Shown here one piece after another: positions 1-7,185 of a stretch of 36,759 bases of DNA; positions within the stretch are counted from its first letter, which is position 1, and each line of letters opens with the position of its first letter. Source of the stretch: Nonomuraea sp. MG754425 (lineage in GTDB: Bacteria; Actinomycetota; Actinomycetes; Streptosporangiales; Streptosporangiaceae); assembly GCF_021699195.1 (NCBI RefSeq), contig NZ_SSXE01000168.1, forward strand, positions 1 through 36,759, given 5' to 3'. The notes under the pieces were generated by a model. It was not told where the DNA came from and made no database searches. It saw nothing but the letters and a program-made list of their open reading frames with translations. A program made the translations under genes and the position numbers.

Positions 1-511
1 CGCCGGGGTCGTGCCGGTCCTGTCCGGTGGGCTGGCCGTCGCCGTGCTGGCCGCGACCGTCGTGGTGCTGACTCGCTCGCCTGCGGGCGAGGTGACGGCG
101 GGGGCGCGCGGTGCCGGGGAGCTGTTCGCGGGGTGGCTGGGGCTGGAACGGGCGGTCGTGGCGTGCGTCGTGCGGCCGGTCATGGCGCTGGCCAGGGCGC
201 TGGCCCGGTTCGACGACCGGGTGCTCGACGCGGGCGTGCACGCCACCGCCCGCGCGGCGGGGTCACTCGCACGGGCCCTGGGAGGGCCCGGCACCCGTGC
301 GCGGGCGGGCGCGGGGGGCGTCCGAGGTGTCAGGACGTCGTTCGAGGCCCGGCTCGACGGCCTCGTACGGGCGGTCGCCCGCGCGGCCGGACGTCTGGGC
401 ACCCTGGCCAGACGCCCCCAGACCGGCCAGGTGCACCTCTACTTCGCCCAGGCCACCGTGGCGCTGACCGCGCTGACCGTGCTGGCCGTCGTCATCGCCC
501 TGCTGAGGTGA
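1..511 (+). CDS. nuoL: NADH-quinone oxidoreductase subunit L, C-terminal part (partial)
   Basis: The reading frame is open from the left edge of the window, so only the C-terminus of the protein is present. It ends in TGA at 509-511. The visible part begins with a membrane segment, continues with an Ala/Arg-rich stretch, and closes with a conserved pattern (RRPQTGQVHLYFAQ) followed by a last hydrophobic helix. This is how actinobacterial NuoL proteins end: the long amphipathic helix region and the final transmembrane helix. The assignment rests largely on position directly before nuoM and nuoN, in the usual L-M-N order. The stop overlaps the GTG start of nuoM by four bases, which implies translational coupling. 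NuoL is an antiporter-like proton-pumping subunit in the membrane arm of complex I. Confidence 0.85.
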   Translation, partial: AGVVPVLSGGLAVAVLAATVVVLTRSPAGEVTAGARGAGELFAGWLGLERAVVACVVRPVMALARALARFDDRVLDAGVHATARAAGSLARALGGPGTRARAGAGGVRGVRTSFEARLDGLVRAVARAAGRLGTLARRPQTGQVHLYFAQATVALTALTVLAVVIALLR

Positions 512-1974
512 CCGTGCTCACCCTGGTGATCTTCCTGCCGCTGGCGGCGGCCGCGTCGCTGGCCCTGCCCCGCGTCGGCGCGCGGACGGCCGGCTGGATC
601 TGGATCGCGGCCACCGCGGCCGACCTGGCCCTGGTCGCCGCCCTGTGGGCCGGGTACGGCGGCGGCGTCGCGTACGAGACCCGCCTGCGCTGGATCCCCT
701 CCGTGAACGCCGGCTACCACGTCGGCGTGGACGGCCTGTCGCTGCCGCTGATCGCGATGACCTCGCTGCTGTTCCTGCTCTGCGCCGTCTACTCGCTGGG
801 CCGCACGCCCCGGCCCCGGGCGTACGCGGCGCTGTTCCTGTTCCTGCAGACCGTCTGCCTCGGCCTGTTCGCCGCCCTCGACCTGCTGCTCTTCTTCGTC
901 TTCTTCGACCTCGCGATCGTCGGCATGTACTTCGTGATCGTCGGCTGGGGGCACGGCGACCGGGCGCGGTCGGGGCTGATGTTCTTCCTGTACACGTTCC
1001 TCGGCTCGCTGGCCCTGCTGCTCGGCTTCATCGGCCTCTACCTGGCCGCCGAGCCGCACACGTTCGACATGGCCGACCTGGTCGCCGACCCGCCGCGCGC
1101 GGGCGGGCTCGTGCTGCTCGCCGTGGGGGCCGGGCTCGCGGTCAAGACGCCGGTCGTGCCCGTGCACACCTGGCTGCCGCCCGCCCACACCGACGCGCCG
1201 GCCGCCGGTTCGGCGATCCTGGCCGGGGTGCTGCTCAAGATGGGCACGTACGGCTTCGCCCGCATCGCCGTGCCGATGCTGCCCGAGCAGTGGCGGGCGC
1301 ACGCCTGGGTGATCGTCGTGATCGGGGTCGTCAGCGTCCTGTACGGCTCCCTGGTCGCCCTGGCCCAGGAGAACCTGAAGCGCCTGGTCGCCTACACCTC
1401 CGTCAACCACATGGGGTACGTCGTCCTGGCCCTGGGCGCGGCGGGGCTGGGCGGCGGCGCGGCGGCCAGGGAGCTGGCGGTCAGCGGGGCCGTCACCCAG
1501 ATGGTCAGCCACGGCCTCGTCACCGGCGCGCTGTTCCTGATCACGGGGGTCCTGTGGGACCGGGCCGGGAGTTACCGGATCGGCCGGTTCGGCGGGCTGG
1601 CGGGCCGTGCGCCGGTGCTGACCGGGCTGATGGCGGTGGCGGTGTTCGCCTCGCTGGGGTTGCCGGGGTTGTCGGGGTTCATCGCGGAGTTCCAGATCTT
1701 CACCGGCGTGATCGGGGCGGGCGCGGTGGCCGCCGGGGCGGTGTCGCTGCTCGGCATCCTCGTCACGGCGGCGCTGCTGCTGCTCGCGCTGCAACGCGTG
1801 TTCCTCGGCGGGCCCGGCGAGCTGACCGGCCGGGTGCGCGACGCGCGGCCGGGCGAGCTGGCCGCGATCGCCCCGCTGCTGGTGTTGTCGCTGGTCATCG
1901 GTATCGTGCCGGGCTGGCTGCTGGACCTGATCGAGCCCGCCGCACGGGCCGTCGTCACGCTGGTGGGCCGGTGA
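508..1974 (+). CDS. nuoM: NADH-quinone oxidoreductase subunit M
   Basis: A 488-residue polytopic membrane protein of the complex I proton-pumping (Mrp antiporter-like) family. The start is GTG at 508, overlapping the nuoL stop; GTG 514 is a possible alternative. The frame is open further upstream, but that stretch lies inside nuoL and is not used. Visible family hallmarks are KTPVVPVHTWLPPAHTDAP and GVLLKMGTYGFARI, containing the conserved lysine and HTWLP segment, and a later NLKRLVAYTSVNHMG stretch. Where E. coli NuoM has an essential glutamate in the FWEMMLVPMYF region, this protein reads FFDLAIVGMYF, so Asp appears to stand in for Glu. Length matches the family (about 490-510). The gene is coupled to nuoN by a GTGA overlap. 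Confidence 0.95.
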   Translation: MTVLTLVIFLPLAAAASLALPRVGARTAGWIWIAATAADLALVAALWAGYGGGVAYETRLRWIPSVNAGYHVGVDGLSLPLIAMTSLLFLLCAVYSLGRTPRPRAYAALFLFLQTVCLGLFAALDLLLFFVFFDLAIVGMYFVIVGWGHGDRARSGLMFFLYTFLGSLALLLGFIGLYLAAEPHTFDMADLVADPPRAGGLVLLAVGAGLAVKTPVVPVHTWLPPAHTDAPAAGSAILAGVLLKMGTYGFARIAVPMLPEQWRAHAWVIVVIGVVSVLYGSLVALAQENLKRLVAYTSVNHMGYVVLALGAAGLGGGAAARELAVSGAVTQMVSHGLVTGALFLITGVLWDRAGSYRIGRFGGLAGRAPVLTGLMAVAVFASLGLPGLSGFIAEFQIFTGVIGAGAVAAGAVSLLGILVTAALLLLALQRVFLGGPGELTGRVRDARPGELAAIAPLLVLSLVIGIVPGWLLDLIEPAARAVVTLVGR

Positions 1975-3287
1975 GCCCGGCGGCGCTCCTGCCGGAGCTG
2001 CTGATCCTGGCGGGCGCGGTGGCCGGGCTGGTGACGGGGCTGTTCACGGCCAGGGAACGCCAGTGGGTGACGGCCTGGATCAACGCGGCGGGGCTGGGCG
2101 GCGCGGCACTCACCACCATGACGAGTCACGACATGTCGCCGTTCGAGGGATATGCCGTCGATGTCGTGACGAACGTCGCCCGGATCACCGTCTCCCTCGC
2201 CACGATCCTCGTCCTCGGCCTGGCCGCCGGCTGGGCCAGGGCGCAGCCGCGCGAGAGCGAGCTGTACACGCTGATCTCGCTGGCCGCCCTCGGCGCGATC
2301 CTCATGGCGGGGGCCGCCGACCTGCTCGTGCTCGTGGCGGCGTACCTGCTGGCCAGCATCCCCGCGTACGCGCTGGCCGGGTTCGCCAAGGACGCGGCGG
2401 GCACCGAGGCGGCGCTCAAGTACTACCTGATGGGCGCCTTCCTCGGCGTCGTCATGCTGGCGGGCGTCACGCTCGCCTACGGCCACTCCGGCGCCACCTC
2501 CTACCCCGAGACCCGGGCCCCGGCCGTGGCCGCGGTGCTGCTGCTGGGCGGGCTGCTGTTCAAGGCCGGCGGCGTGCCCGCGCACTTCTGGGTGCCGGAC
2601 GTGGCGCAGGGCGCGTCACGTCCGGTGGCGGCGTTCGTGACCACGGTGCCGAAGGTCGGGGCGTTCGCGGCGCTGTACCGGCTGGCCTCCGACGGGGTGA
2701 TCGACGAGCCCGCCCTGTTCGCGGTGCTCGCCGCGGCCACGATGACGCTGGGCAACCTGGCCGCCTTCCACCAGGACAACGTGCGCCGCCTGCTGGCCTA
2801 CTCGACGATCAGCCAGGCGGGTTACCTGCTGGTGCCGGTGGCCGTGGCCGGGCGCACGGAACTCGCCGCGCCCGCGCTGCTGTACTACCTGGCCGCGTAC
2901 GCGATCACGAACCTGGGCGCGTTCGCCGTCGTGGTCACCGCGGGCGCCGACTCGCTGCGCGAGTACGCCGGGCTCGCCAGGAGGTCGCCGTGGGCGGCGT
3001 CCGCGCTGGTGGTGTGCCTGCTGGGGCTGGTCGGCACGCCGCCGACGGCCGTGTTCGCGGGCAAGCTGCTGATGTTCGCGGCGGCCTGGGACGGCGGGTA
3101 CGCCTGGCTGGCCGTGCTGGCCGCGGCCAACACCGTGGCCAGCCTCTTCTACTACCTGCGCTGGATCCGGCCGGTGTTCGCCAGGCAAGGGGCGCCGGGG
3201 GAGCGGCGGGTGGGCGCGGTCGCGGTGATCGCCGCCGCCGGGTCCGTGCTGCTGGGCGTGGGCGCGGGGCTCGTGCTGCTGGCCTGA
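1971..3287 (+). CDS. nuoN: NADH-quinone oxidoreductase subunit N
   Basis: A 438-residue polytopic membrane protein and the third antiporter-like subunit of the complex I membrane arm. It starts at GTG 1971, overlapping the nuoM stop (GTGA). Family signatures include KYYLMGAFLGVVMLAG, FKAGGVPAHFWVPDVAQGA and LLAYSTISQAGYLL. It is shorter than E. coli NuoN (485 residues), as are some actinobacterial copies, which suggests but does not prove that this belongs to a second, reduced nuo set. It is the last gene of the operon: the next gene converges from the minus strand and a hairpin lies between them. Confidence 0.95.
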   Translation: MSPAALLPELLILAGAVAGLVTGLFTARERQWVTAWINAAGLGGAALTTMTSHDMSPFEGYAVDVVTNVARITVSLATILVLGLAAGWARAQPRESELYTLISLAALGAILMAGAADLLVLVAAYLLASIPAYALAGFAKDAAGTEAALKYYLMGAFLGVVMLAGVTLAYGHSGATSYPETRAPAVAAVLLLGGLLFKAGGVPAHFWVPDVAQGASRPVAAFVTTVPKVGAFAALYRLASDGVIDEPALFAVLAAATMTLGNLAAFHQDNVRRLLAYSTISQAGYLLVPVAVAGRTELAAPALLYYLAAYAITNLGAFAVVVTAGADSLREYAGLARRSPWAASALVVCLLGLVGTPPTAVFAGKLLMFAAAWDGGYAWLAVLAAANTVASLFYYLRWIRPVFARQGAPGERRVGAVAVIAAAGSVLLGVGAGLVLLA

Positions 3288-3300
3288 GCCCGGCACGGCA

Positions 3301-3341
3301 CGGGCCGGTCGGGGTCGTGCCGCTCGCCCGGCACCGGCCCG
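3301..3341. terminator. Possible bidirectional hairpin between nuoN and the GntR gene
   Basis: Two perfect 9-base arms (CGGGCCGGT and ACCGGCCCG) are separated by 23 bases in the gap between two convergent genes. There is no T-tract, so it may act as a GC-rich actinobacterial terminator or simply be a structured spacer. Confidence 0.4.
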
Positions 3342-3372
3342 CGGTCGCCTCGCCCTCGGCCGCGCGCCGGGG

Positions 3373-4032
3373 TCAGAGTTCGCGTTCCTGCTGGTCGAGG
3401 ATGGCGACCGAGACGGCGACGGCCTTGGCCGGGTCGCCCTCCTCGATCGCCCGCAGCAGTTCGACGTGCGACGCGTCGGGGACCAGCGCCGCCTCCTCCT
3501 GATCCCGGACGCTGTCGCGCAGCGCGTCGCTCATGCTGCGGTAGAGGTCGCCCAGCAGCGCGTTGTGCGCCGCGTCGGCCACCCGCAGGTGGAAGTCGAC
3601 GTCGGCGTCGGCGAAGCCGTCGAGGTCGCCGGCCCGGCCGGCCGCGTCGCGGCGGGCCAGGCTCGCGCGCAGCGCGGTGAGGTCCTCCTCCGTGCGCCGC
3701 CCGGCCGCCAGCCGGGCCGCGACGAGGTCGAGGCCGCGGCGCACGTCGATGATGTCCATCGCGCCGGCGGTGTCGAGCCGGCGGCGCAGCGCGACCTTGG
3801 ACTCGTCGGTCGCGGTCACGTAGGTGCCGTCGCCCTGCCGGGTGTGCAGCAGCCCCGCGTGGGCCAGGACGCGCACCGCCTCGCGGACGGACAGCCTGCT
3901 CATGCCCAGGCTCTCCGCGAGGCGGCTCTCGGACGGGATCTTGGTGCCGACCGGCCACACCCCCGCGCCGATCTCCCGGCGGAGCTCGGCGATGGCGGCG
4001 TCCACGAGCGAGGTCCTGGCGACGTTACGCAT
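3373..4032 (-). CDS. GntR family (FadR/FCD subfamily) transcriptional regulator
   Basis: A 219-residue DNA-binding regulator. ATG at 4032 is chosen because AGGAG lies seven bases upstream; an upstream in-frame GTG at 4065 has no such site and sits in the operator-like element. Residues about 8-72 form the GntR winged helix (PSESRLAESLGMSRLSVREAVRVL is the recognition part, followed by the TRQGDGTYV wing). Residues about 85-215 resemble the all-helical FCD ligand domain. The DxDxDFH segment and a later SHVELLRAIEEGD are present. The last FCD histidine, usually found after GDP in the final helix, is not evident, so metal binding may be incomplete. It lies 63 bases downstream of the ADP-ribosylglycohydrolase, and both genes carry a matching upstream element, suggesting autoregulation and control of its neighbour (inference). 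Confidence 0.88.
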   Translation of the reverse strand: MRNVARTSLVDAAIAELRREIGAGVWPVGTKIPSESRLAESLGMSRLSVREAVRVLAHAGLLHTRQGDGTYVTATDESKVALRRRLDTAGAMDIIDVRRGLDLVAARLAAGRRTEEDLTALRASLARRDAAGRAGDLDGFADADVDFHLRVADAAHNALLGDLYRSMSDALRDSVRDQEEAALVPDASHVELLRAIEEGDPAKAVAVSVAILDQQEREL

Positions 4033-4055
4033 GCACCTACTCCTGTTCGGCGGAA

Positions 4056-4078
4056 GAACATCCACCCTAGATGTTGCC
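4056..4078 (-). promoter_or_regulatory. Operator-like site upstream of the GntR gene
   Basis: On the minus strand this reads GGCAACATC, five bases, then TGGATGTTC, and it contains the inverted repeat GATGTT/AACATC with a 7-base spacer (4057-4075). Both outer 9-mers recur in front of the ADP-ribosylglycohydrolase at 5133-5157. It is a candidate binding site for the adjacent GntR protein (inference). Confidence 0.5.
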
Positions 4079-4095
4079 GGACGGCCGTGACGCGA

Positions 4096-5142
4096 TCAGG
4101 CCAGCTCGGCGGCGAGGCGCTCGATCGTGTCGCGGCCCTCCAGCGGGGCCAGCCAGCCGTCCGGCAGTTCGGCGGCGCCGTTCAGGGCTCCCAGGAGGTT
4201 GCCGCACACCGAACCGGTGGAGTCGCTGTCGCCCGAGTGGTTGACCGACAGCAGCAGCGCCCGCTCCACGGAGGGCTCGACCAGCGCGCAGTAGACGCCG
4301 ATGGCCAGCGCCTCCTCGGCGACCCACGCGCCGCCCAGCGACTCGACCGCCTCGGGCGAACGGTCGCCGCGCTCCGCCAGCGAGACGGCCGCGCTCAGGG
4401 CCGCGCTGCTCTCCTCGTGGCCCGGGTACCCGGCCAGCAGGTCCATCGCCCGGTGGACGGCGGGTTCCAGCCTCTCGCCCGCCATGAGGTGCGCGACGAT
4501 CGCCGCGAACGCCCCGGCGGCGAGGTAGCCGGTCGGGTGGCCGTGGGTGATCTGCGCGCAGACCGCCGCCTGCTCGAACGCCTCCCGCGGCGTGCGGCCG
4601 GTCAGCCCGAACGGGGCCGAGCGCATCACGGTGCCGCAGCCCTTCGAGTCGGGGTTCACCGGCCCCGGCCGGCCCCACGCGGACGGCCCGGGGAAGGGCC
4701 GGCGCAGTCCGGACAGGCAGGCGTTGCCGGGTGCGCGCTGCGAGTACAGCCAGCGCTCCTCCCGCAGGGCGCCCGTCCGGTGGGGGAGGTCGGCGGGCGG
4801 CGGAGCCGGGTGCTGCTGGGTGTCGAGCCAGCGCAGGTACGCCCGGCGCACGGCCCCGGCGCTCGCCTCCCGCGCGCCGCCGTCCGCTCCGCCCGCCGCT
4901 GCGCTAGCGTGAGCCGCGATGTCGCGGGCGTCCAGCAGCCCTTCGGCGGTGAAGAGGGTCATCTGGGTGTCGTCGGTGATCAGGCCGGTTCTGCCGCGCC
5001 AGGTCGTGACGTAGCCCGTGATGCCGTCCGCACCGTGATCCCGGCGGATCTCCCGCAACGACTGAAACTCGATCGGCGCGCCGAGCGCGTCGCCGATCGC
5101 GCCGCCCAGGAGGCAGCCCCGTACCTGATCCAGAACATCCAT
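4096..5142 (-). CDS. ADP-ribosylglycohydrolase family protein
   Basis: A 348-residue member of the DraG/ARH family, which removes ADP-ribose from proteins or small molecules in a Mg-dependent reaction. ATG at 5142 is chosen because the conserved N-terminus (RGCLLGGAIGDALGAP) begins right after it; the frame continues upstream without family similarity. The metal-binding motifs are present: TDDTQM at residues about 56-61 and GDSDSTG at about residue 303. The middle holds a Pro/Ala-rich insertion and the NPDSKGCGTVMRSAPFG segment typical of the family. The best Shine-Dalgarno (GGAAGGTGG) is about 13 bases away, longer than ideal. The gene lies upstream of and co-directional with the GntR regulator and probably shares its control. 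The substrate cannot be told from sequence. Confidence 0.92.
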   Translation of the reverse strand: MDVLDQVRGCLLGGAIGDALGAPIEFQSLREIRRDHGADGITGYVTTWRGRTGLITDDTQMTLFTAEGLLDARDIAAHASAAAGGADGGAREASAGAVRRAYLRWLDTQQHPAPPPADLPHRTGALREERWLYSQRAPGNACLSGLRRPFPGPSAWGRPGPVNPDSKGCGTVMRSAPFGLTGRTPREAFEQAAVCAQITHGHPTGYLAAGAFAAIVAHLMAGERLEPAVHRAMDLLAGYPGHEESSAALSAAVSLAERGDRSPEAVESLGGAWVAEEALAIGVYCALVEPSVERALLLSVNHSGDSDSTGSVCGNLLGALNGAAELPDGWLAPLEGRDTIERLAAELA

Positions 5143-5157
5143 ATCTCGGATATTGCC
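5133..5157 (-). promoter_or_regulatory. Operator-like site overlapping the ADP-ribosylglycohydrolase start
   Basis: On the minus strand: GGCAATATC, seven bases, TGGATGTTC. Seventeen of 18 outer bases match the site before the GntR gene, with a spacer of 7 instead of 5. It also contains the short palindrome ATATC-TCG-GATAT (5141-5153). The right part overlaps the first codons of the gene, so conservation there could partly be coincidental. Confidence 0.45.
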
Positions 5158-5216
5158 ACCTTCCGGGCCTTCTGAGAGATTGCGGTTATTTGACCAACTT
5201 GTCCCGGAGGTCACGC

Positions 5217-7142
5217 GTGTCACAATTACGCCCAGCCCTCTTCGCCGTCGCCCTCACCATCGCGATCGCGACGCCGGCCCAGGCAGCCGCCGCCGCGCCG
5301 GCGATCATCGTCCAGGACGGCCGCACCCAGCCGGTCTTCTCGTACGCGGACGCCGTCCGCGAGCATGTCTACGTCGAGTCGCCGGTCGACAGCGACCTCG
5401 ACGGCGCGCTCGACAAGGTCAGGGTGGACATCATCCGGCCCAAGGAGTCCGGCCCGGGGCTCAGGGTGCCGGTGATCATCGATGAGAGCCCGTACTACGA
5501 CAACTCGGGCCGTGGCAACGAGGGGGAGCGCAAGGTCTACGACGCTGCCGGAAATGTCACGAAATTTCCGTTGTTCTATGACAACTACTTCGTGCCGCGC
5601 GGCTACGCCGTCCTGAACGTCGACATGCTCGGCACCACCAGGTCGGACGGCTGCCCCGACGTCGGCGGCCCGGCCGACGTGCTGGGCGGCAAGGCCGTCA
5701 TCGACTGGCTGAACGGCCGCGCCAAGGCGTTCCGGGCCGACGGCACCCCGGCCGTGGCCGACTGGACGACCGGCGCCTCCGCCATGATCGGCAAGTCGTA
5801 CGACGGCACCCTGGCCAACGCCGTGGCCGCCACCGGCGTCGAGGGCCTGAAGACCATCGTGCCCATCTCGGCGATCAGCTCCTGGTACAAGTACCAGCGT
5901 TCGAACGGCGTCGTCTACAACTACGACTACGCCTCCTGGCTGGCCAACTACGTCGACACCGACCCCGAGGCGAAGTGCCGGGCCGTACGCGACCGGATGG
6001 ACGCCGAGGACGGCGACGACACCGGCGACTACAACCGCTTCTGGGCCGAACGCGACTACGTCGAGGGCCTGCAGGGCGACGTGTCCAAGGTCCGGGCCAG
6101 CGTCTTCGTCGTCCACACGGTCAACGACCTCAACGTCCGGCCCGACAACTTCTCGGTCTGGTGGCAGGCCCTGGCCGACCGGCACGTGCCGCGCAAGATC
6201 TGGGTCGGCCAGACGCAGCACGTGGACCCGTTCGACTTCGAGGGCCGCAGGGGCCTGTGGGTGGACACGCTGCACCGGTGGTTCGACCACTGGCTGCACG
6301 GCGTGCGCAACGGCATCATGAACGAGCCCCGCGCCGACGTCGAGATCGGCCCGGCGCGGTGGATCACCCAGCGCGACTGGCCGGCCCCGTTCGCGATCAA
6401 GGCGTCGCTGCGGCCCGCGCCCGACGGCTCGCTCGGGCTGCGGCCCGCCACGAAGAACAGCACCGCCACCTTCACCGACGTCACCATGAGCGAGAACGAC
6501 ATGGTGGCCGACGTGGGCACGCCCAACCCGGGCCGGGTGGCGTTCACCACGGGCGCGCTCCCGCTCGACCTGCGCCTGTCCGGCACGCCCACCGCCGACC
6601 TGCGGGTCAAGCTGGACAAGCCCACCGCCAACCTGACCGTGCTGCTGGTGGACTTCGGCGAGGCCGCCCGCGTCGACTGGCGTCGCGGGCAGGGCATCAC
6701 CACGCTCACCGAGGAGGACTGCCACGGGGAGAGCACCGCGGCCGACGACGCCTGCTACCGCAAGGTCGTCACGAACGTGGCCACCCGCCCCCTGGAGATC
6801 GTCGCCCGCGGCTGGATCGACGTGCGCAACCGCGACTCGCTCAGCCAGGGCACGCCCCTGCCCGTGGGCACGTACGGCAAGGTCAAGTGGCTGACGTTGC
6901 CGCAGGACTACACCTTCGGCAAGGGGCACCGGATCGGCCTGGTGATCGCCGGCACCGACTCCACGTACACCGGCGAGAGCGGCACCGGGGCCGGCGTCAC
7001 CGTCGATCTGGCCAAGAGCGGCGTCAGCCTGCCGCTCGTGCTGGGGACGCCGCTGACCGACGTACCCCAGGACACGGCCAAGTTCCGCGGACCGCAGCGG
7101 CTTGACCTGCCCGAGCCCGAGCCCGGCTTCCACTTCTTCTAA
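5217..7142 (+). CDS. Secreted Xaa-Pro dipeptidyl-peptidase-like hydrolase (S15/CocE family)
   Basis: A 641-residue alpha/beta-hydrolase. GTG 5217 is chosen because GGAGG sits six bases upstream and it directly gives a signal peptide (hydrophobic core ALFAVALTIAIATPAQA). The nucleophile is in GKSYDG (Ser about 194), with a likely Asp in HTVNDLNV (about 304) and His in TQHVDPFDF (about 335), the usual S15 triad order. The C-terminal third resembles the jelly-roll non-catalytic domain of this family. S15 enzymes cleave X-Pro dipeptides; CocE relatives hydrolyse esters, so the exact substrate is open. Codon 4 is TTA, a rare codon in such genomes, which suggests bldA-type translational control if that system operates here. 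The gene ends before a strong terminator hairpin. Confidence 0.9.
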   Translation: MSQLRPALFAVALTIAIATPAQAAAAAPAIIVQDGRTQPVFSYADAVREHVYVESPVDSDLDGALDKVRVDIIRPKESGPGLRVPVIIDESPYYDNSGRGNEGERKVYDAAGNVTKFPLFYDNYFVPRGYAVLNVDMLGTTRSDGCPDVGGPADVLGGKAVIDWLNGRAKAFRADGTPAVADWTTGASAMIGKSYDGTLANAVAATGVEGLKTIVPISAISSWYKYQRSNGVVYNYDYASWLANYVDTDPEAKCRAVRDRMDAEDGDDTGDYNRFWAERDYVEGLQGDVSKVRASVFVVHTVNDLNVRPDNFSVWWQALADRHVPRKIWVGQTQHVDPFDFEGRRGLWVDTLHRWFDHWLHGVRNGIMNEPRADVEIGPARWITQRDWPAPFAIKASLRPAPDGSLGLRPATKNSTATFTDVTMSENDMVADVGTPNPGRVAFTTGALPLDLRLSGTPTADLRVKLDKPTANLTVLLVDFGEAARVDWRRGQGITTLTEEDCHGESTAADDACYRKVVTNVATRPLEIVARGWIDVRNRDSLSQGTPLPVGTYGKVKWLTLPQDYTFGKGHRIGLVIAGTDSTYTGESGTGAGVTVDLAKSGVSLPLVLGTPLTDVPQDTAKFRGPQRLDLPEPEPGFHFF

Positions 7143-7157
7143 ACCGTCAATCCCTGG

Positions 7158-7182
7158 GACCCCCGCCGATCCGGCGGGGGTC
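7158..7182. terminator. Bidirectional rho-independent-type terminator
   Basis: A perfect 10-base stem (GACCCCCGCC / GGCGGGGGTC) with a GATCC loop lies between the peptidase stop and the stop of the converging sigma-like gene. It is followed by TCTT on the plus strand. It probably ends both the peptidase transcript and the long minus-strand operon. Confidence 0.8.
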
Positions 7183-7185
7183 TCT

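Noticed and set aside
133..507. Upstream extension of nuoM within nuoL
   Set aside because: It is out of frame with the coding part of nuoL, Arg/Gly-rich without membrane character; the GTG 508 overlap is the natural start.
5226..7133. Long minus-strand frame opposite the S15-like peptidase
   Set aside because: It has no motifs, is Val/Gly/Arg/Asp-rich, and is fully overlapped by a gene with signal peptide and catalytic triad.
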